Below, piece by piece: positions 8,840 to 17,529 of a stretch of 45,510 bases of DNA. Location: positions 1 through 45,510 of the forward strand of contig JAISOU010000063.1 of NCBI GenBank assembly GCA_031275395.1. Direction: 5' to 3'. The notes under the pieces were generated by a model. That model made no database searches. It was not told where the DNA came from and saw nothing but the letters and a program-made list of their open reading frames with translations. A program made the translations under genes and the position numbers. Origin of the DNA: Helicobacteraceae bacterium. GTDB taxonomy: Bacteria > Campylobacterota > Campylobacteria > Campylobacterales > SZUA-545. The stretch's first letter is position 1; every line of letters starts with the position of its first letter.

Positions 8840-9880
8840 TCACGATTCGTATGCGAGATGTTGAAGCAGATCTATCTCTTCCAGCACGCGCCCCGCGCCT
8901 TTTGCAACCGCCAAAAGCGGCTCTTCGGCGACATAAACGGGCAGATGCGTAGCCTCCGAGAGATATTTATCAAGCCCGTCTAACAGCGCGCCGCCGCCCG
9001 CCAAAATCACGCCGTTTTCGACAATATCGCCCGCTAAATCGGGAGGCGTTACCTCTAAAACCGCTTTTAACGCGGCCAAAATATCCTCTAACGTCCCTTT
9101 AAGCGCTTCTCGCGCGTCGTCGCTGGTAAAGTCGATCGTCGCCAAAAGCCCCGTGATCTGATCGCGCCCTTTGACCGCTATAGTTTGTTGTTCGCGGGGA
9201 GCGATGGCGTTGCCGATTTTGATCTTGATCTCTTCGGCTACGCGCTCGCCGATCAAAAGATTGTGCTTGAGTTTAATGTAGTTGATGATCGCCATATCGA
9301 GCTTATCGCCGGCGACTCTGATAGATTTGCTGATCACAAGCCCGCCCAACGAAACCACGCCGATCTCGGTCGTGCCGCCGCCAATATCGACGACAAGCGA
9401 TCCTCTCGGCTCTTTTACGGGCAGTCCCGCGCCGATCGCCGCCGCCATAGGCTCTTCGATCAGAAATACCTCTCTAGCGCCCGCGCTAATAGCCGACTCT
9501 TTGATCGCCTTTCTTTCCACCTGCGTTACGCCGTAGGGAACGCCGACGACGACGCGAGGACGCACGAAAGTTTTGCGCCTATGAACCTTCTCGATAAAGT
9601 AGCGGATCATTCGTTCCGTCATCTCAAAGTCGGCGATCACGCCGTCTTTCATTGGGCGAATCGCCAAAATGTTGCCGGGCGTTTTGCCCACCATCTCTTT
9701 TGCCTCGCGTCCCACCGCCAAAATACGGTTACGCCCCATTGCGTCGCGCTGAACGGCTACCACGCTTGGCTCGTTGATCGCTATGCCCTGCCCGCGCACG
9801 ATCACGACCGTGTTCGCCGTGCCTAAGTCGATGGCGATGTCGCTGGAGAATAATCCGATAAGTTTGTCAAAAGACAACAT
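8840..9880 (-). CDS. mreB: Rod shape-determining actin homologue MreB
   Basis: A 346-residue actin-fold ATPase. DLGTANTVV near residue 18 is the phosphate-1 loop, DIGGGTTEIGVV the phosphate-2 loop, and ILAGGGALLDGLD the adenosine motif. MreB polymerises under the inner membrane and positions the cell-wall elongation complex. Length and motifs are those of a standard full-length MreB. It starts 9 bases after the clpX stop and ends 4 bases before mreC, so it is co-transcribed with both. Confidence 0.97.
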   Translation of the reverse strand: MLSFDKLIGLFSSDIAIDLGTANTVVIVRGQGIAINEPSVVAVQRDAMGRNRILAVGREAKEMVGKTPGNILAIRPMKDGVIADFEMTERMIRYFIEKVHRRKTFVRPRVVVGVPYGVTQVERKAIKESAISAGAREVFLIEEPMAAAIGAGLPVKEPRGSLVVDIGGGTTEIGVVSLGGLVISKSIRVAGDKLDMAIINYIKLKHNLLIGERVAEEIKIKIGNAIAPREQQTIAVKGRDQITGLLATIDFTSDDAREALKGTLEDILAALKAVLEVTPPDLAGDIVENGVILAGGGALLDGLDKYLSEATHLPVYVAEEPLLAVAKGAGRVLEEIDLLQHLAYES

Positions 9881-9889
9881 TAGTTTCCT

Positions 9890-11113
9890 TTACGCGCTTT
9901 TCTTTTCCCGCGCTAGTTTGATATATAACGGCTTTTCTTGGTTTTTAACGCAGTTTGCGTTGATCACCACTTCGTAACCTTCAAGCTCCGGCAACTCGTA
10001 CATACTCTCGCACGTTACCTTTTCAAGAATCGATCGCAAGCCCCTAGCGCCCGTTTTTCGCTTGATCGCCTGTTCGGCTACGGCGCGGATCGCGTCGCTC
10101 TCGAAGGTGAGCTTTACGCCGTCGATCGCAAAGAGTTTTTGATACTGTTTTAACAGCGCGTTTTTAGGCTCCGTCATTATGCGCGCCAAATCGTCGGGGC
10201 TTAGCTCTTGTAGCGTCGTAACGACGTGAAGCCGCCCGATTAGCTCCGGAATCAAGCCGTAATGCACAAGATCGTCGGGTTCTACTTCTCCGACTAGGGA
10301 TTTTATCTCTTTTTCGCCGCGCTTAACCCCCGTAAAGCCAAGCGTATTTTTACCGAGCCGCCGCGAGATAATCTCGTCGAGTCCGTCGAACGCGCCGCCG
10401 CACACAAAGAGGATATTGGTCGTGTCCATTTGAACGTAATCCTGATTTGGGTGTTTGCGCCCGCCTCGCGGAGTAACGCTGATCTGAGCGCCTTCGATGA
10501 TTTTCAAAAGCGCCTGCTGAACGCCTTCGCCGCTCACGTCGCGGGTGATTGATCGGTTTTCGCTAAGGCGCGAAATCTTGTCGATCTCGTCGATAAAGAC
10601 AATTCCGCGCTCGGCTTTCTTTAGATCGCCGTTAGCGTTTTGCAGAAGCTTTGTCAAGATATTTTCCACGTCTTCGCCCACGTAGCCCGCTTCGGTTAAA
10701 CTCGTCGCGTCGGCGATCGCGATCGGCACGTTGAGGTAACGCGCCAGCGTTTGCGCCATCAGCGTTTTGCCGCTTCCCGTAGGGCCTATCATCAGAACGT
10801 TGGATTTTGATATTTCGCTATCGTCGTCGATCTCGTGTTGGCGAAAAATGCGTTTGTAATGGTTATAAACCGCGATTGAAAAGGTCTTTTTCGCGTCCTC
10901 CTGCCCAATCACATAGCCGTCTAAAATCTCTTTAAGAGCCTTTGGACTGAACTCCGCAAGATCCATCGCTTTGAACTTTGCCTGCTCTTTGTCTTTCATA
11001 ATGTCATAGGCGCTCGTTACGCACATCTTGCAAATCCGCGCTTCGCCGCCCGTTAAAATTGGATTTTCCGCGCTTTCGCTCGCGCCGCAAAAACTACATA
11101 CTTTGGTCGTCAT
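9890..11113 (-). CDS. clpX: ATP-dependent Clp protease ATP-binding subunit ClpX
   Basis: A 407-residue unfoldase that feeds substrates, including SsrA-tagged proteins, to ClpP. The start at 11113 ([10 protein letters not shown]) has AGGAGG upstream and its ATG overlaps the lpxA stop as ATGA; the open frame runs 22 codons further upstream without a family match. The N-terminal zinc domain has C6, C9, C28 and C31. The AAA+ core shows GPTGSGKT (Walker A), GYVGEDV (pore loop), [10 protein letters not shown] (Walker B) and RKHP. ClpP is not in the window. SmpB, the tmRNA partner that generates SsrA-tagged substrates, is encoded at 14482. Confidence 0.97.
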   Translation of the reverse strand: MTTKVCSFCGASESAENPILTGGEARICKMCVTSAYDIMKDKEQAKFKAMDLAEFSPKALKEILDGYVIGQEDAKKTFSIAVYNHYKRIFRQHEIDDDSEISKSNVLMIGPTGSGKTLMAQTLARYLNVPIAIADATSLTEAGYVGEDVENILTKLLQNANGDLKKAERGIVFIDEIDKISRLSENRSITRDVSGEGVQQALLKIIEGAQISVTPRGGRKHPNQDYVQMDTTNILFVCGGAFDGLDEIISRRLGKNTLGFTGVKRGEKEIKSLVGEVEPDDLVHYGLIPELIGRLHVVTTLQELSPDDLARIMTEPKNALLKQYQKLFAIDGVKLTFESDAIRAVAEQAIKRKTGARGLRSILEKVTCESMYELPELEGYEVVINANCVKNQEKPLYIKLAREKKSA

Positions 11114-11907
11114 TCGTCCTCCTCGTTTTGACCGCTCGAACGCGGCACGCCCCGCTTGCTCGACAGGATAAATTGGCATAAAGCCTTTGCTTCAGCGCTT
11201 AGATCGGCTTTTTCTAACTCTTTTTCAGCCGCCGATCTCGGCGCGCTTTCGCCTCTGAAAATCTCTTTGAATATCGGCTTTAGCGCGTCGATCGCCTCGC
11301 GGGAGAAATATCGGCGCAATCCCGTAAGATTAAGCCCCCTGATCTTAGCGCGATTACCCTCCGCCAGCACAAAAGGCGGAATATCTTGGCTAACCGCGCT
11401 TGCTCCCGCGATCATCGCGTAAGCGCCGATATGGGTAAATTGATGAATCGCGCTCATTCCGCCTACTACGGCGCGTTCGCCAATCTCCACGTGTCCCGCG
11501 AGGGCGACAAAATTGGCGATAATACACCAATCGCCGATTTGATTGTCGTGCGCGACGTGGGTATGCCCCATCAAAAGAACGTCGTTTCCGATTCTCGTTA
11601 CGCCGCCGCCGCCTACCGTGCCGACGTTGATCTGGCAAAACTCCCTGATCACGTTGCGATCGCCGATAATCAGCTTTGTCGGCTCGCCGTTATATTTGAG
11701 ATCCTGCGGCGCGGTTCCGATCGAAACGAGAGGAAAGATCTTGTTGTTCGCGCCGATCGTCGTTTGCCCCTCGATATGCGCGCTATGCCCGATCGTCGTG
11801 CCTTCGCCGATCGTTACGTTTTTGCCGATAAAAGCGTAAGCGCCGATCGTTACGTTTTTGGCGATCTTCGCGCCCTCTTCTATAATAGCCGCGTTATGTA
11901 TGCTCAT
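11110..11907 (-). CDS. lpxA: Acyl-ACP--UDP-N-acetylglucosamine O-acyltransferase LpxA
   Basis: A 265-residue left-handed beta-helix protein: the first two thirds consist of hexapeptide repeats such as [12 protein letters not shown] and IGEGTT. The region around [12 protein letters not shown] includes the catalytic-His motif of LpxA. It performs the first step of lipid A synthesis, moving a hydroxyacyl chain from ACP to UDP-GlcNAc, in the cytoplasm. Its start overlaps the fabZ stop by 4 bases (ATGA) and its stop overlaps the clpX start by 4. Coupling to fabZ is common since both use beta-hydroxyacyl-ACP. Confidence 0.96.
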   Translation of the reverse strand: MSIHNAAIIEEGAKIAKNVTIGAYAFIGKNVTIGEGTTIGHSAHIEGQTTIGANNKIFPLVSIGTAPQDLKYNGEPTKLIIGDRNVIREFCQINVGTVGGGGVTRIGNDVLLMGHTHVAHDNQIGDWCIIANFVALAGHVEIGERAVVGGMSAIHQFTHIGAYAMIAGASAVSQDIPPFVLAEGNRAKIRGLNLTGLRRYFSREAIDALKPIFKEIFRGESAPRSAAEKELEKADLSAEAKALCQFILSSKRGVPRSSGQNEEDE

Positions 11908-12356
11908 TGTTGTTTATCGACGACCATCGCTTTTAGCGTCGCCTCGCACGCAAGCTCGCCGTCGACGTTTGCCGTAGCCTCCAAAACCCAAACCGCCCCT
12001 TTGCGTTTTATCGCTTTGACTTTGTAATCGAGCCGATCGCCCGGGCGGATAGGCTTTCTGAACTTCGCCGAGTCGATGCTCATAAAATAAACGACCTTAT
12101 TTTTTACCGCCTCCTCCCTCATATCACCCGCGTAAAACGCTAAAACCGCGCCCGCCTGCGCCATTCCCTCGATAATCATCACGCCCGGATAGATCGGGTG
12201 TTCGGGAAAATGCCCCTGAAAAACGGGTTCGCTAATCGAGATGTTTTTATACGCTTCCACATATTCGCCGACCTTGACCTCCGTAACGCGATCGACCAAT
12301 AAAAATGGAACGCGGTGAGGCAAAATCCTTTGAATCTGCATTACGTCCAATACCAT
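11904..12356 (-). CDS. fabZ: 3-hydroxyacyl-[ACP] dehydratase FabZ
   Basis: A hot-dog-fold dehydratase of 150 residues in the fatty-acid elongation cycle. The catalytic block [13 protein letters not shown] carries the active-site His, and [10 protein letters not shown] holds the Glu. I choose ATG at 12356 ([15 protein letters not shown]) because AAGGA lies 5 bases upstream; a TTG 15 bases earlier, at 12371, would overlap the palindrome described separately and lacks a ribosome site. First gene of the fabZ-lpxA-clpX-mreB-mreC operon. Confidence 0.95.
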   Translation of the reverse strand: MVLDVMQIQRILPHRVPFLLVDRVTEVKVGEYVEAYKNISISEPVFQGHFPEHPIYPGVMIIEGMAQAGAVLAFYAGDMREEAVKNKVVYFMSIDSAKFRKPIRPGDRLDYKVKAIKRKGAVWVLEATANVDGELACEATLKAMVVDKQQ

Positions 12357-12370
12357 AACCGTCCTTGCCA

Positions 12371-12392
12371 AGAATATAATCGCGTATATTCT
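12371..12392 (-). promoter_or_regulatory. 8-base inverted repeat (operator or promoter) upstream of fabZ
   Basis: AGAATATA (12371-12378) and TATATTCT (12385-12392) are perfect inverted repeats separated by six bases (ATCGCG). The element ends 15 bases before the fabZ ATG and contains TATATT, a -10-like hexamer, on both strands. A repressor bound here would block the operon. Which protein binds, if any, is not visible. Confidence 0.45.
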
Positions 12393-12462
12393 ACTTTAGC
12401 CGCGCTGAACGCTTACTTTTACGCCCTCGCGCGCGGATAATGCGGGGTCGCAAACGCTTCGC

Positions 12463-12651
12463 TTGAAACGTTACGCGCCGCAATCGCGCAATTACACGCT
12501 TTACAATCTGCCTAACGAATGGGCAAGATTGATTGCCGCCGACGGAATGAAGGTCGCGACTTACGCGAAAATCGCGATCGTAGAGAAAGTTAGACGCGAC
12601 GGGGGGGCGCTTGAAGGACTAAATACCGTCAAAATGCGGTATAATGGATAA
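12463..12651 (+). CDS. Small hypothetical protein, possibly ribbon-helix-helix
   Basis: A 62-residue open frame starting at TTG without a clear ribosome site. The segment YTLYNLPNEWARLIA followed by a second helix ending KIAIVEKVRRDG has the strand-helix-helix spacing of Arc/CopG-type DNA-binding proteins, but I cannot name a family. It ends 12 bases before the vbhA-like antitoxin gene, and the TATAAT box for that gene lies inside its last codons. It could be an extra regulator of the toxin-antitoxin pair, a decayed gene, or a chance frame. Confidence 0.35.
   Translation: MKRYAPQSRNYTLYNLPNEWARLIAADGMKVATYAKIAIVEKVRRDGGALEGLNTVKMRYNG
12640..12645 (+). promoter_or_regulatory. -10 box of the vbhA-fic promoter
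   Basis: A perfect TATAAT lies 19 bases before the antitoxin ATG at 12664, with an AAAAGGAAAC ribosome site between. No good -35 hexamer is seen at 16-18 bases (the best, GACTAA at 12618-12623, is poor). The transcript would have a very short leader. Confidence 0.45.
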
Positions 12652-12663
12652 AAGGAAACAAAT

Positions 12664-12885
12664 ATGATCGTGGCGCACAATATCAAAGAAACTGCGGTAA
12701 GAGTTGCCGATTCGTCAAGTAAGACCAAATTGATTTCTGATGAAGAACGGACAAAACGAATGAAAGCGGTTGAATACGCTAAAGCGTCGGTTGCGTTAGA
12801 AGGTTTCAGGTTTGATGAAATCGACGAACATGATCTGCGGTTTATAAACGGCGAAATCTCGCTCGCCGAATATGTGGCGAAATGA
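12664..12885 (+). CDS. VbhA-like antitoxin of a Fic toxin
   Basis: A 73-residue helical protein. The helix AKASVALEGF contains S42-x3-E46-G47, which is the (S/T)xxxE(G/N) inhibition motif of class I Fic antitoxins; its Glu enters the ATP site of the toxin and blocks AMP transfer. The C-terminal INGEISLAEYVAK is also typical of the VbhA antitoxin domain. It overlaps the fic gene by 4 bases (ATGA), the standard arrangement for VbhA-VbhT-like pairs. A ribosome site AAAGGAAA is present. Confidence 0.85.
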   Translation: MIVAHNIKETAVRVADSSSKTKLISDEERTKRMKAVEYAKASVALEGFRFDEIDEHDLRFINGEISLAEYVAK

Positions 12886-13610
12886 GCATAGACGAGAGTC
12901 GTTCATTAATTGAAAAAAATAAAACTAAGCGCCGTATTGCCGAGTTGTTTATTGAACCAGTTTGCGGGAATTTCGATATACCTCATTTGCAAGAGATTAA
13001 CCGTCGTATCTTTCAAGATTTGCCCGCGCTTGGTTTTAGCGACGTAACCCCGGGCAGATTTCGTTCGCCTACGCCCGAAAAACTCGATTGGGTTAAATCT
13101 CGTAAACTAGAAAGCGTTAATTTAATAACATTTGTCGCCTATTCTTCTATGGATCAAAAAGCGCAAAATAGACTTGACCACGCATTAAAACAGATCGACA
13201 TTAACGCGCTTACTAAACTAAACGCAATCACGTTTTCTCGAACAATCGCCGAGTTATACGCCGCAATTGATTTCATTCACCCATTTAAGGATGGCAACAG
13301 TAGAACATTGCGAGAATTTACAAGAGAACTTGCCGATACATGCGGTTATAAAATTGAGTGGGAGCGCTTTGATAAAACTAAAGCGGGACGCGATATTCTA
13401 TATATTGCTCGCGATCTAAACGTAAATAAGTTGGCGCTACCGCATATAAAGGATATTAACACAAAACGCGATATTCTTTATACGATAGACGCACTTGAAG
13501 GTAACCGCGACCTGATAGACGTTTTGCAAGATGTGATCCAAAAAGGCTTACAGCCAAAAATTCTAAATTTTCAAAGAGGCAGAAGCAAAGACGAAGGGCT
13601 GGGGTTTTAG
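12882..13610 (+). CDS. fic: Fic-domain AMP-transferase toxin (class I, VbhT-like)
   Basis: A 242-residue protein with the Fic core HPFKDGNSR (residues 133-141): H133 is the catalytic base, D137 and N139 organise Mg-ATP, and R141 contacts phosphate. The third glycine of the classical HPFx(D/E)GNGR is Ser, as in many chromosomal Fic proteins. PGRFRS near residue 58 matches the flap region. It should transfer AMP to a protein target, in many class I Fic toxins a topoisomerase subunit, and is held inactive by the antitoxin encoded just upstream. No C-terminal BID or secretion domain is present, so it acts inside its own cell. Confidence 0.9.
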   Translation: MSIDESRSLIEKNKTKRRIAELFIEPVCGNFDIPHLQEINRRIFQDLPALGFSDVTPGRFRSPTPEKLDWVKSRKLESVNLITFVAYSSMDQKAQNRLDHALKQIDINALTKLNAITFSRTIAELYAAIDFIHPFKDGNSRTLREFTRELADTCGYKIEWERFDKTKAGRDILYIARDLNVNKLALPHIKDINTKRDILYTIDALEGNRDLIDVLQDVIQKGLQPKILNFQRGRSKDEGLGF

Positions 13611-13918
13611 CCTTTCACAGATTTTGTATTTTAACAGCCCAAAATGCGGTTAAAGAAACCTAGATTTAGCCGCTCGCAAAACAAAAAGAGCTTTGACGTT
13701 AAAGGGCGCGGTTCAAGCCTTGTCCTAAGCGGCGGGTATCGCGTCCAAACGCATAAAGTATAAATCCATAAAACCTATGACGCAACGTTTAGAGGTAGCC
13801 GATACGCCTTTTAGATCTAAACGAAAAACGCATAACTTTTTTGTCAAACGCGATAAATTAGAACGGCTAAAAGAGTATTCGCCTAAGACGATTAAATAAT
13901 GAAAAGCGCGGAGATCTA
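13611..13918. other. 308-base region after fic with two tiny open frames
   Basis: No recognised gene. Two very short plus-strand frames, 13644-13763 (39 residues, Arg/Lys/Ser-rich) and 13777-13899 (40 residues, Lys/Arg-rich), follow each other in the region; neither has a clear ribosome site or a known family. They could be decayed remnants of a gene next to the toxin-antitoxin pair. No terminator hairpin with a T-run is evident after fic or comF. Confidence 0.35.
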
Positions 13919-14482
13919 TTAGTCGGCGCGGGCGAGAGCGACGGCAAAAAGCGGATTTTTATCACGTTTTTCAAGAGCGGCGGCGGCTTCTAAAAGCGTC
14001 GTTCCCGTCGTGATTAGATCGTCTAATATGATCGCGTTTGTTTCGGGAAAAGGCTTAACGATAAAACGGCGCGGATGCGATTTGCGAAAGGCGAGCGTCT
14101 GACCCGCGTATTTCTCTTTGGATCGGGCGCGAAGCGAGCCAAAACGCGGCGCGATCATACCCGCCGCGCCGGCTTTGGCTAAGAGCGCCGAGTGCGAATA
14201 CCACGCGTTCAAGCGATCGTCGATCGGGACGAGCGCCGCGCTTTCGTCAAGTTTTAGTTCGCTAAAAAACGGCTTAAACGCCTTGATCGCCAGATATTTT
14301 AATACAAAAGAACCAAAGGGATAATACTTCGTTTTTATTAGCGGCTCTATATCGCCAAACTCGTAAAAGGTAATCGCTTTAAGCTCCCGCAAATTATGTA
14401 TTCTGGCGCGAACGTCGATTGAGCGATCGCATTCGGGGCAGATATATCTCCAGCTTAATTTCTCGCAAAGCAAACAGCGCAT
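13919..14482 (-). CDS. comF: ComF-family phosphoribosyltransferase-like protein
   Basis: A 187-residue protein with an N-terminal zinc-finger-like pair C3-x2-C6 and C15-x2-C18, and near the C-terminus the PRPP-binding loop AIILDDLITTGTT. That is the ComF/GntX layout. ComF proteins take part in DNA uptake during natural transformation, probably at the cytoplasmic face of the import channel; no other competence gene is nearby. The length is slightly short for the family (about 190-240). It shares one base with the upstream smpB stop (TAATG). Confidence 0.85.
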   Translation of the reverse strand: MRCLLCEKLSWRYICPECDRSIDVRARIHNLRELKAITFYEFGDIEPLIKTKYYPFGSFVLKYLAIKAFKPFFSELKLDESAALVPIDDRLNAWYSHSALLAKAGAAGMIAPRFGSLRARSKEKYAGQTLAFRKSHPRRFIVKPFPETNAIILDDLITTGTTLLEAAAALEKRDKNPLFAVALARAD

Positions 14483-14931
14483 TAGCCGCCTCTTTTTAGC
14501 GCTCGTTTAATGTTTAATTTTACGTCGCGCTCTTTGATCGCCTCGCGTTTATCGTGTAGCTTTTTGCCCCGCGCCAAAGCGATTAAGATTTTTGCGCGGT
14601 TTTTAGAGTTAAAATATAGCTTTAACGCCACGATCGTAAGCCGTTCTAAATTAACGCGCTCGGCGATTTTACGAATCTCTTTTTTATGCAGTAGAAGGCG
14701 GCGCGATCGGCTTTCGTCGGGCGCTATGCGCGAATCGGAGTTTTCGTATCTAGTTATATGCATTCCAAAGAGCCAAACCTCCTCGTTTCGTATCACTCGC
14801 GCAAAGGCTTCGTTTAGGCTCGCTTTTCCAGCCCTGATACTTTTCACCTCGCTTCCTTCAAGCGCGATTCCCGCCTCGTAGGTTTCCAGAATCTCGAAAT
14901 TATGGCGCGCTTTGCGATTTTCAATCGTCAT
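14482..14931 (-). CDS. smpB: SsrA-binding protein SmpB
   Basis: A 149-residue tmRNA-binding protein. The N-terminal NRKARHNFEILETYEAGI and EVKSIRAGKASLNEAF blocks are the oligonucleotide-binding barrel, and the basic tail after KLHDKREAIKERD enters the ribosomal decoding site. It brings tmRNA to stalled ribosomes. Its ATG overlaps the ispE stop (14928-14931). The ispE-smpB adjacency is also found in Helicobacter. The ssrA gene is not recognised in the window. Confidence 0.97.
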   Translation of the reverse strand: MTIENRKARHNFEILETYEAGIALEGSEVKSIRAGKASLNEAFARVIRNEEVWLFGMHITRYENSDSRIAPDESRSRRLLLHKKEIRKIAERVNLERLTIVALKLYFNSKNRAKILIALARGKKLHDKREAIKERDVKLNIKRALKRGG

Positions 14932-15719
14932 AATTCGCCCCTAAAAAACGCGCTTCCGCTTCCGCTAAGAAACCAGCCGTCCTCTCTATATTCCATCAAC
15001 TCAGGATAGCTTTTTAGCGCCGGTAAGAGCAGATCGTTTAAGTCTTGCGCTTCGTATTCGGCGCGCAAAATATCCGCGCTTGTCATAGTAAGCAGGCGAT
15101 CGGCTAATCTTGCGTTGGATTGCGCGCGATCGCCGTAGTTTAATCTAAAGGTTTGATAAACCTTTGGAGTTTCGCATAAGATCGGCGGCGTTTTAAGAGT
15201 AAAACGCGGCGTAATCTCCGAAAACGGCTCGATTCGTTCGCCTATTCCGCTCACGTTTGCCGCCGCGTAGCCGCTTAAGAAAAACGCTACGTCCGCGCCC
15301 ACTTTCGCGCCGACCCGCGTTAGCTCTTCGTTAGATAGTTTTAATCCCGCCGCCTCGTTGATCATCATCAGAAAAGTCGCCGCGTCGCTACTTGCGCCGC
15401 CTAGCCCCGCGCCGCTTGGTATCTGTTTATAAACGATTACCTTATACGCGGCGGCAAAATCGAATAGCTCCTTGCTAGGATAGATACGACCAAGTTGCGT
15501 AAAAGCGCGGTAGATCGAATTGTTTTCGATCGGGCAGTTGAAGTCGCCTACTATATCAAAACCCTTCGCGCTCGCGTTTTCAAACCACAACTTATCGCGC
15601 AGAGCGTCGTAGCGGACGAAACGCGACGAGATCAGATGGTAGCCGTCCTCTCTTCTGCCGACAATTTTCAAAAAGATATTGAGTTTTGACGGCGCGTCGT
15701 AGATTTTATGAGAGGTCAA
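14928..15719 (-). CDS. ispE: 4-diphosphocytidyl-2-C-methyl-D-erythritol kinase IspE
   Basis: A GHMP kinase of the MEP isoprenoid pathway. The conserved N-terminal APSKLNIFLKI and the glycine/serine-rich ATP loop PSGAGLGGASSDAA are present, and the C-terminal SGSGSAFFR is the third GHMP motif. I place the start at TTG 15719 (263 residues): it overlaps the stop of the upstream gene as TTGA and yields the normal N-terminus, whereas the longer frame to 15782 adds an Arg-rich stretch that reads out of the preceding gene. Co-transcribed with smpB and comF. Confidence 0.94.
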   Translation of the reverse strand: MTSHKIYDAPSKLNIFLKIVGRREDGYHLISSRFVRYDALRDKLWFENASAKGFDIVGDFNCPIENNSIYRAFTQLGRIYPSKELFDFAAAYKVIVYKQIPSGAGLGGASSDAATFLMMINEAAGLKLSNEELTRVGAKVGADVAFFLSGYAAANVSGIGERIEPFSEITPRFTLKTPPILCETPKVYQTFRLNYGDRAQSNARLADRLLTMTSADILRAEYEAQDLNDLLLPALKSYPELMEYREDGWFLSGSGSAFFRGEL

Positions 15720-16057
15720 AACGAATCTTCGGCGATATAACAAGCGGCGTGAAGCTCCGCGAAAACCTCTAGCGCCGCCCATAGATCGAACGCCGTTAGC
15801 GATTTGTAGCGATCAACGATCGACTCTTGCCAGCCGCCGATTTTTGCCCATTCGACCTTTTTTTGTTTGGCGCAAAACTCCGAAGATAGTTTTCTGGCGG
15901 CAAGACTTACCTGCAATAAACCCATTGCGATCGCGTTGAAATACGCCCTATCGCTCGCCAAAATAGCGGGATCGGCGCCAAAACGTTTTTGCGCGTCGTA
16001 GATTTCCTTGCCGCGCTCCAAAATAAAGCTGACGATAAGCTGATCTGTCGGTTGCAT
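15716..16057 (-). CDS. HepT/DUF86-like helical protein lacking the RNase motif
   Basis: A 113-residue all-helical protein. The string AIAMGLLQVSLAARKLS, then VEWAKIGGWQESIVDRY and a final DLWAALEVFAEL, follow the DUF86/HepT pattern (NxxxIGEA, WxxIxGxRNxxxHxY, VW). The HepT Arg and HxY His are replaced: GWQESIVDRY has Trp-Gln where Arg is expected and Asp where His is expected. No MntA nucleotidyltransferase antitoxin is adjacent. It is coupled to ispE by TTGA and has an AAAGG ribosome site, so it is a stable member of a housekeeping operon rather than a mobile toxin. I infer a domesticated, catalytically inactive relative. Confidence 0.6.
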   Translation of the reverse strand: MQPTDQLIVSFILERGKEIYDAQKRFGADPAILASDRAYFNAIAMGLLQVSLAARKLSSEFCAKQKKVEWAKIGGWQESIVDRYKSLTAFDLWAALEVFAELHAACYIAEDSF

Positions 16058-16284
16058 TGTTTGCCTTTGCGTTTATTACGCGGATTTTAACATAGCCTTC
16101 TCTTGCCGTTATTGTTCCGCTATTGCCGTTCGCTTCGCCGATCATAAGCGCAATCGCGTAAGAGCGCCGAAATTTAGTCAAATGCGGCGATCCGTCGATC
16201 GCCCGTAACTCTTAATACGAGCGGCTACATCCTATTTAGATTTCCGTCCTCTTCGCTTTGAAACTCCAATATATTTGACGCGAT

Positions 16285-17529
16285 TTATAGAAAAATACGT
16301 TTGCCTATATGCGGGATTTTTGCGGCTTGGGACAACGCTTTTCCTATGACCAGAATCGCCGGTTTTTCGCACATTTTCGCCATTTTTTCTAAATCGCCAA
16401 GCGTTCCTACGATCGTCGTTTGATCGGCGGAGTCTATCTTTGAGATAAAAGCGGCGTTTAACGATAGATCTATCCCTTGTTCTTTTGCGCTTTGAACAAT
16501 CTTTGCGGCAAAACTATGCGCCATTAAAACGATCGTCGTATAAGGGCAATGATTAAGTTTTTTCACCCATTCGTCGTTAAAGAGCGCCTCTTTTAAGTGC
16601 GCCGAAACGATTAAAACGCCCGTTGAAAATCCGCGTAGCGTCGGAGTTATACCGCCCGATATACAGCCCGCAAAAGCGGAAGTTACTCCGCTTATCGTTT
16701 CGCACTCCGCGCCGTTTCTATGTAAAAACTCCGCCTCCTCGAAGAGCCGTCCGAATATCGACGGATCGCCGCCCTTAAGCCGCCCTACGTTTAAGCCCAT
16801 TTTGACGTATTCGAGCGCTTTATTATTGATCTCGTCTTGCGAAAGATTATGCCGCCCTTTTTGTTTTCCCGCGTCAATCTTTATACACTCGTTTGGCAAA
16901 AGTTTTACAATCTCTTCGCCGACAAGATTATCTATTAAAGCGACGTCGATCAAGCTTAGCGTTTGCAAAGCTCTTAGCGTCAAGTTTTCCGCTTTTCCCG
17001 TTCCGCAACCGATCAAAAAGACCTTACCCGTTTTTTGGGCTTGTTTTTCGTTATTTTTTCGATTTGATTTTAACGTTTCGTAAAACTCTCGCGATCTAAT
17101 CGGAATAATTTTTTGAATCAGATCGCGTATCTTTTGCGCGTATTTTGGCGAAGCTCCACCCGTGCTGACATTAACGCTTAGATCGTAGTTCTTAAACGCC
17201 GCGCCAAAATAAAAATCGCAAAACTCCGGTTTATCGACGCAATTAAGCAAAAAACCATATTTTTTTCTATGGCTAAACAGCTCTTTTGATAGCCGATCGT
17301 CGCCCGTCGCGTCGATCGCGATATCAAATACCATATTTTGTAGAAAAGCTAAATCAAACTTGGCGATTTTTACATTTTTATCTAGAAAAAAATCGTCCCT
17401 GATCGCCTCCGCGATAATGGTAAGCGAACAGTCGCTTTGCAATACGTTTCGCGCCTTAAGAGCGGCGGCTTTGCCCGCGCCGATCAATAAAACTTTTTTC
17501 GGCGTAAGCGCGATCTGAAGGACGTTCAT
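16285..17529 (-). CDS. cysG: Siroheme synthase: precorrin-2 dehydrogenase/ferrochelatase fused to uroporphyrinogen-III C-methyltransferase
   Basis: A 414-residue bifunctional enzyme. The N-terminal Rossmann domain (VLLIGAGKAAALKAR near residues 12-26) resembles the NAD-dependent dehydrogenase/chelatase half of CysG. The C-terminal half from about residue 170 is the SAM-dependent methyltransferase with IGCGTGKAENLTLRAL, VGRLKGGDPSIFGR and SGVTSAFAG. Together they convert uroporphyrinogen III to siroheme, the cofactor of the sulfite reductase encoded immediately upstream (ATGA overlap). The start at 17529 is chosen for that overlap; the frame runs 8 codons further. It is the last gene of the sulfate-assimilation operon. 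Confidence 0.93.
   Translation of the reverse strand: MNVLQIALTPKKVLLIGAGKAAALKARNVLQSDCSLTIIAEAIRDDFFLDKNVKIAKFDLAFLQNMVFDIAIDATGDDRLSKELFSHRKKYGFLLNCVDKPEFCDFYFGAAFKNYDLSVNVSTGGASPKYAQKIRDLIQKIIPIRSREFYETLKSNRKNNEKQAQKTGKVFLIGCGTGKAENLTLRALQTLSLIDVALIDNLVGEEIVKLLPNECIKIDAGKQKGRHNLSQDEINNKALEYVKMGLNVGRLKGGDPSIFGRLFEEAEFLHRNGAECETISGVTSAFAGCISGGITPTLRGFSTGVLIVSAHLKEALFNDEWVKKLNHCPYTTIVLMAHSFAAKIVQSAKEQGIDLSLNAAFISKIDSADQTTIVGTLGDLEKMAKMCEKPAILVIGKALSQAAKIPHIGKRIFL

Noticed and set aside
9185-9826. Open frame of 213 codons antisense to mreB
   Set aside because: Low-complexity Asp/Arg/His composition caused by the complement of GATC-rich codons; mreB is certain.
11386-12027. Open frame of 213 codons antisense to lpxA and fabZ
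   Set aside because: The translated sequence mirrors the lpxA hexapeptide repeats and has no independent support.
15948-16181. Open frame of 77 codons on the minus strand overlapping the HepT-like gene start
   Set aside because: Out of frame with the supported gene, with a tail made of basic low-complexity sequence and no ribosome site.
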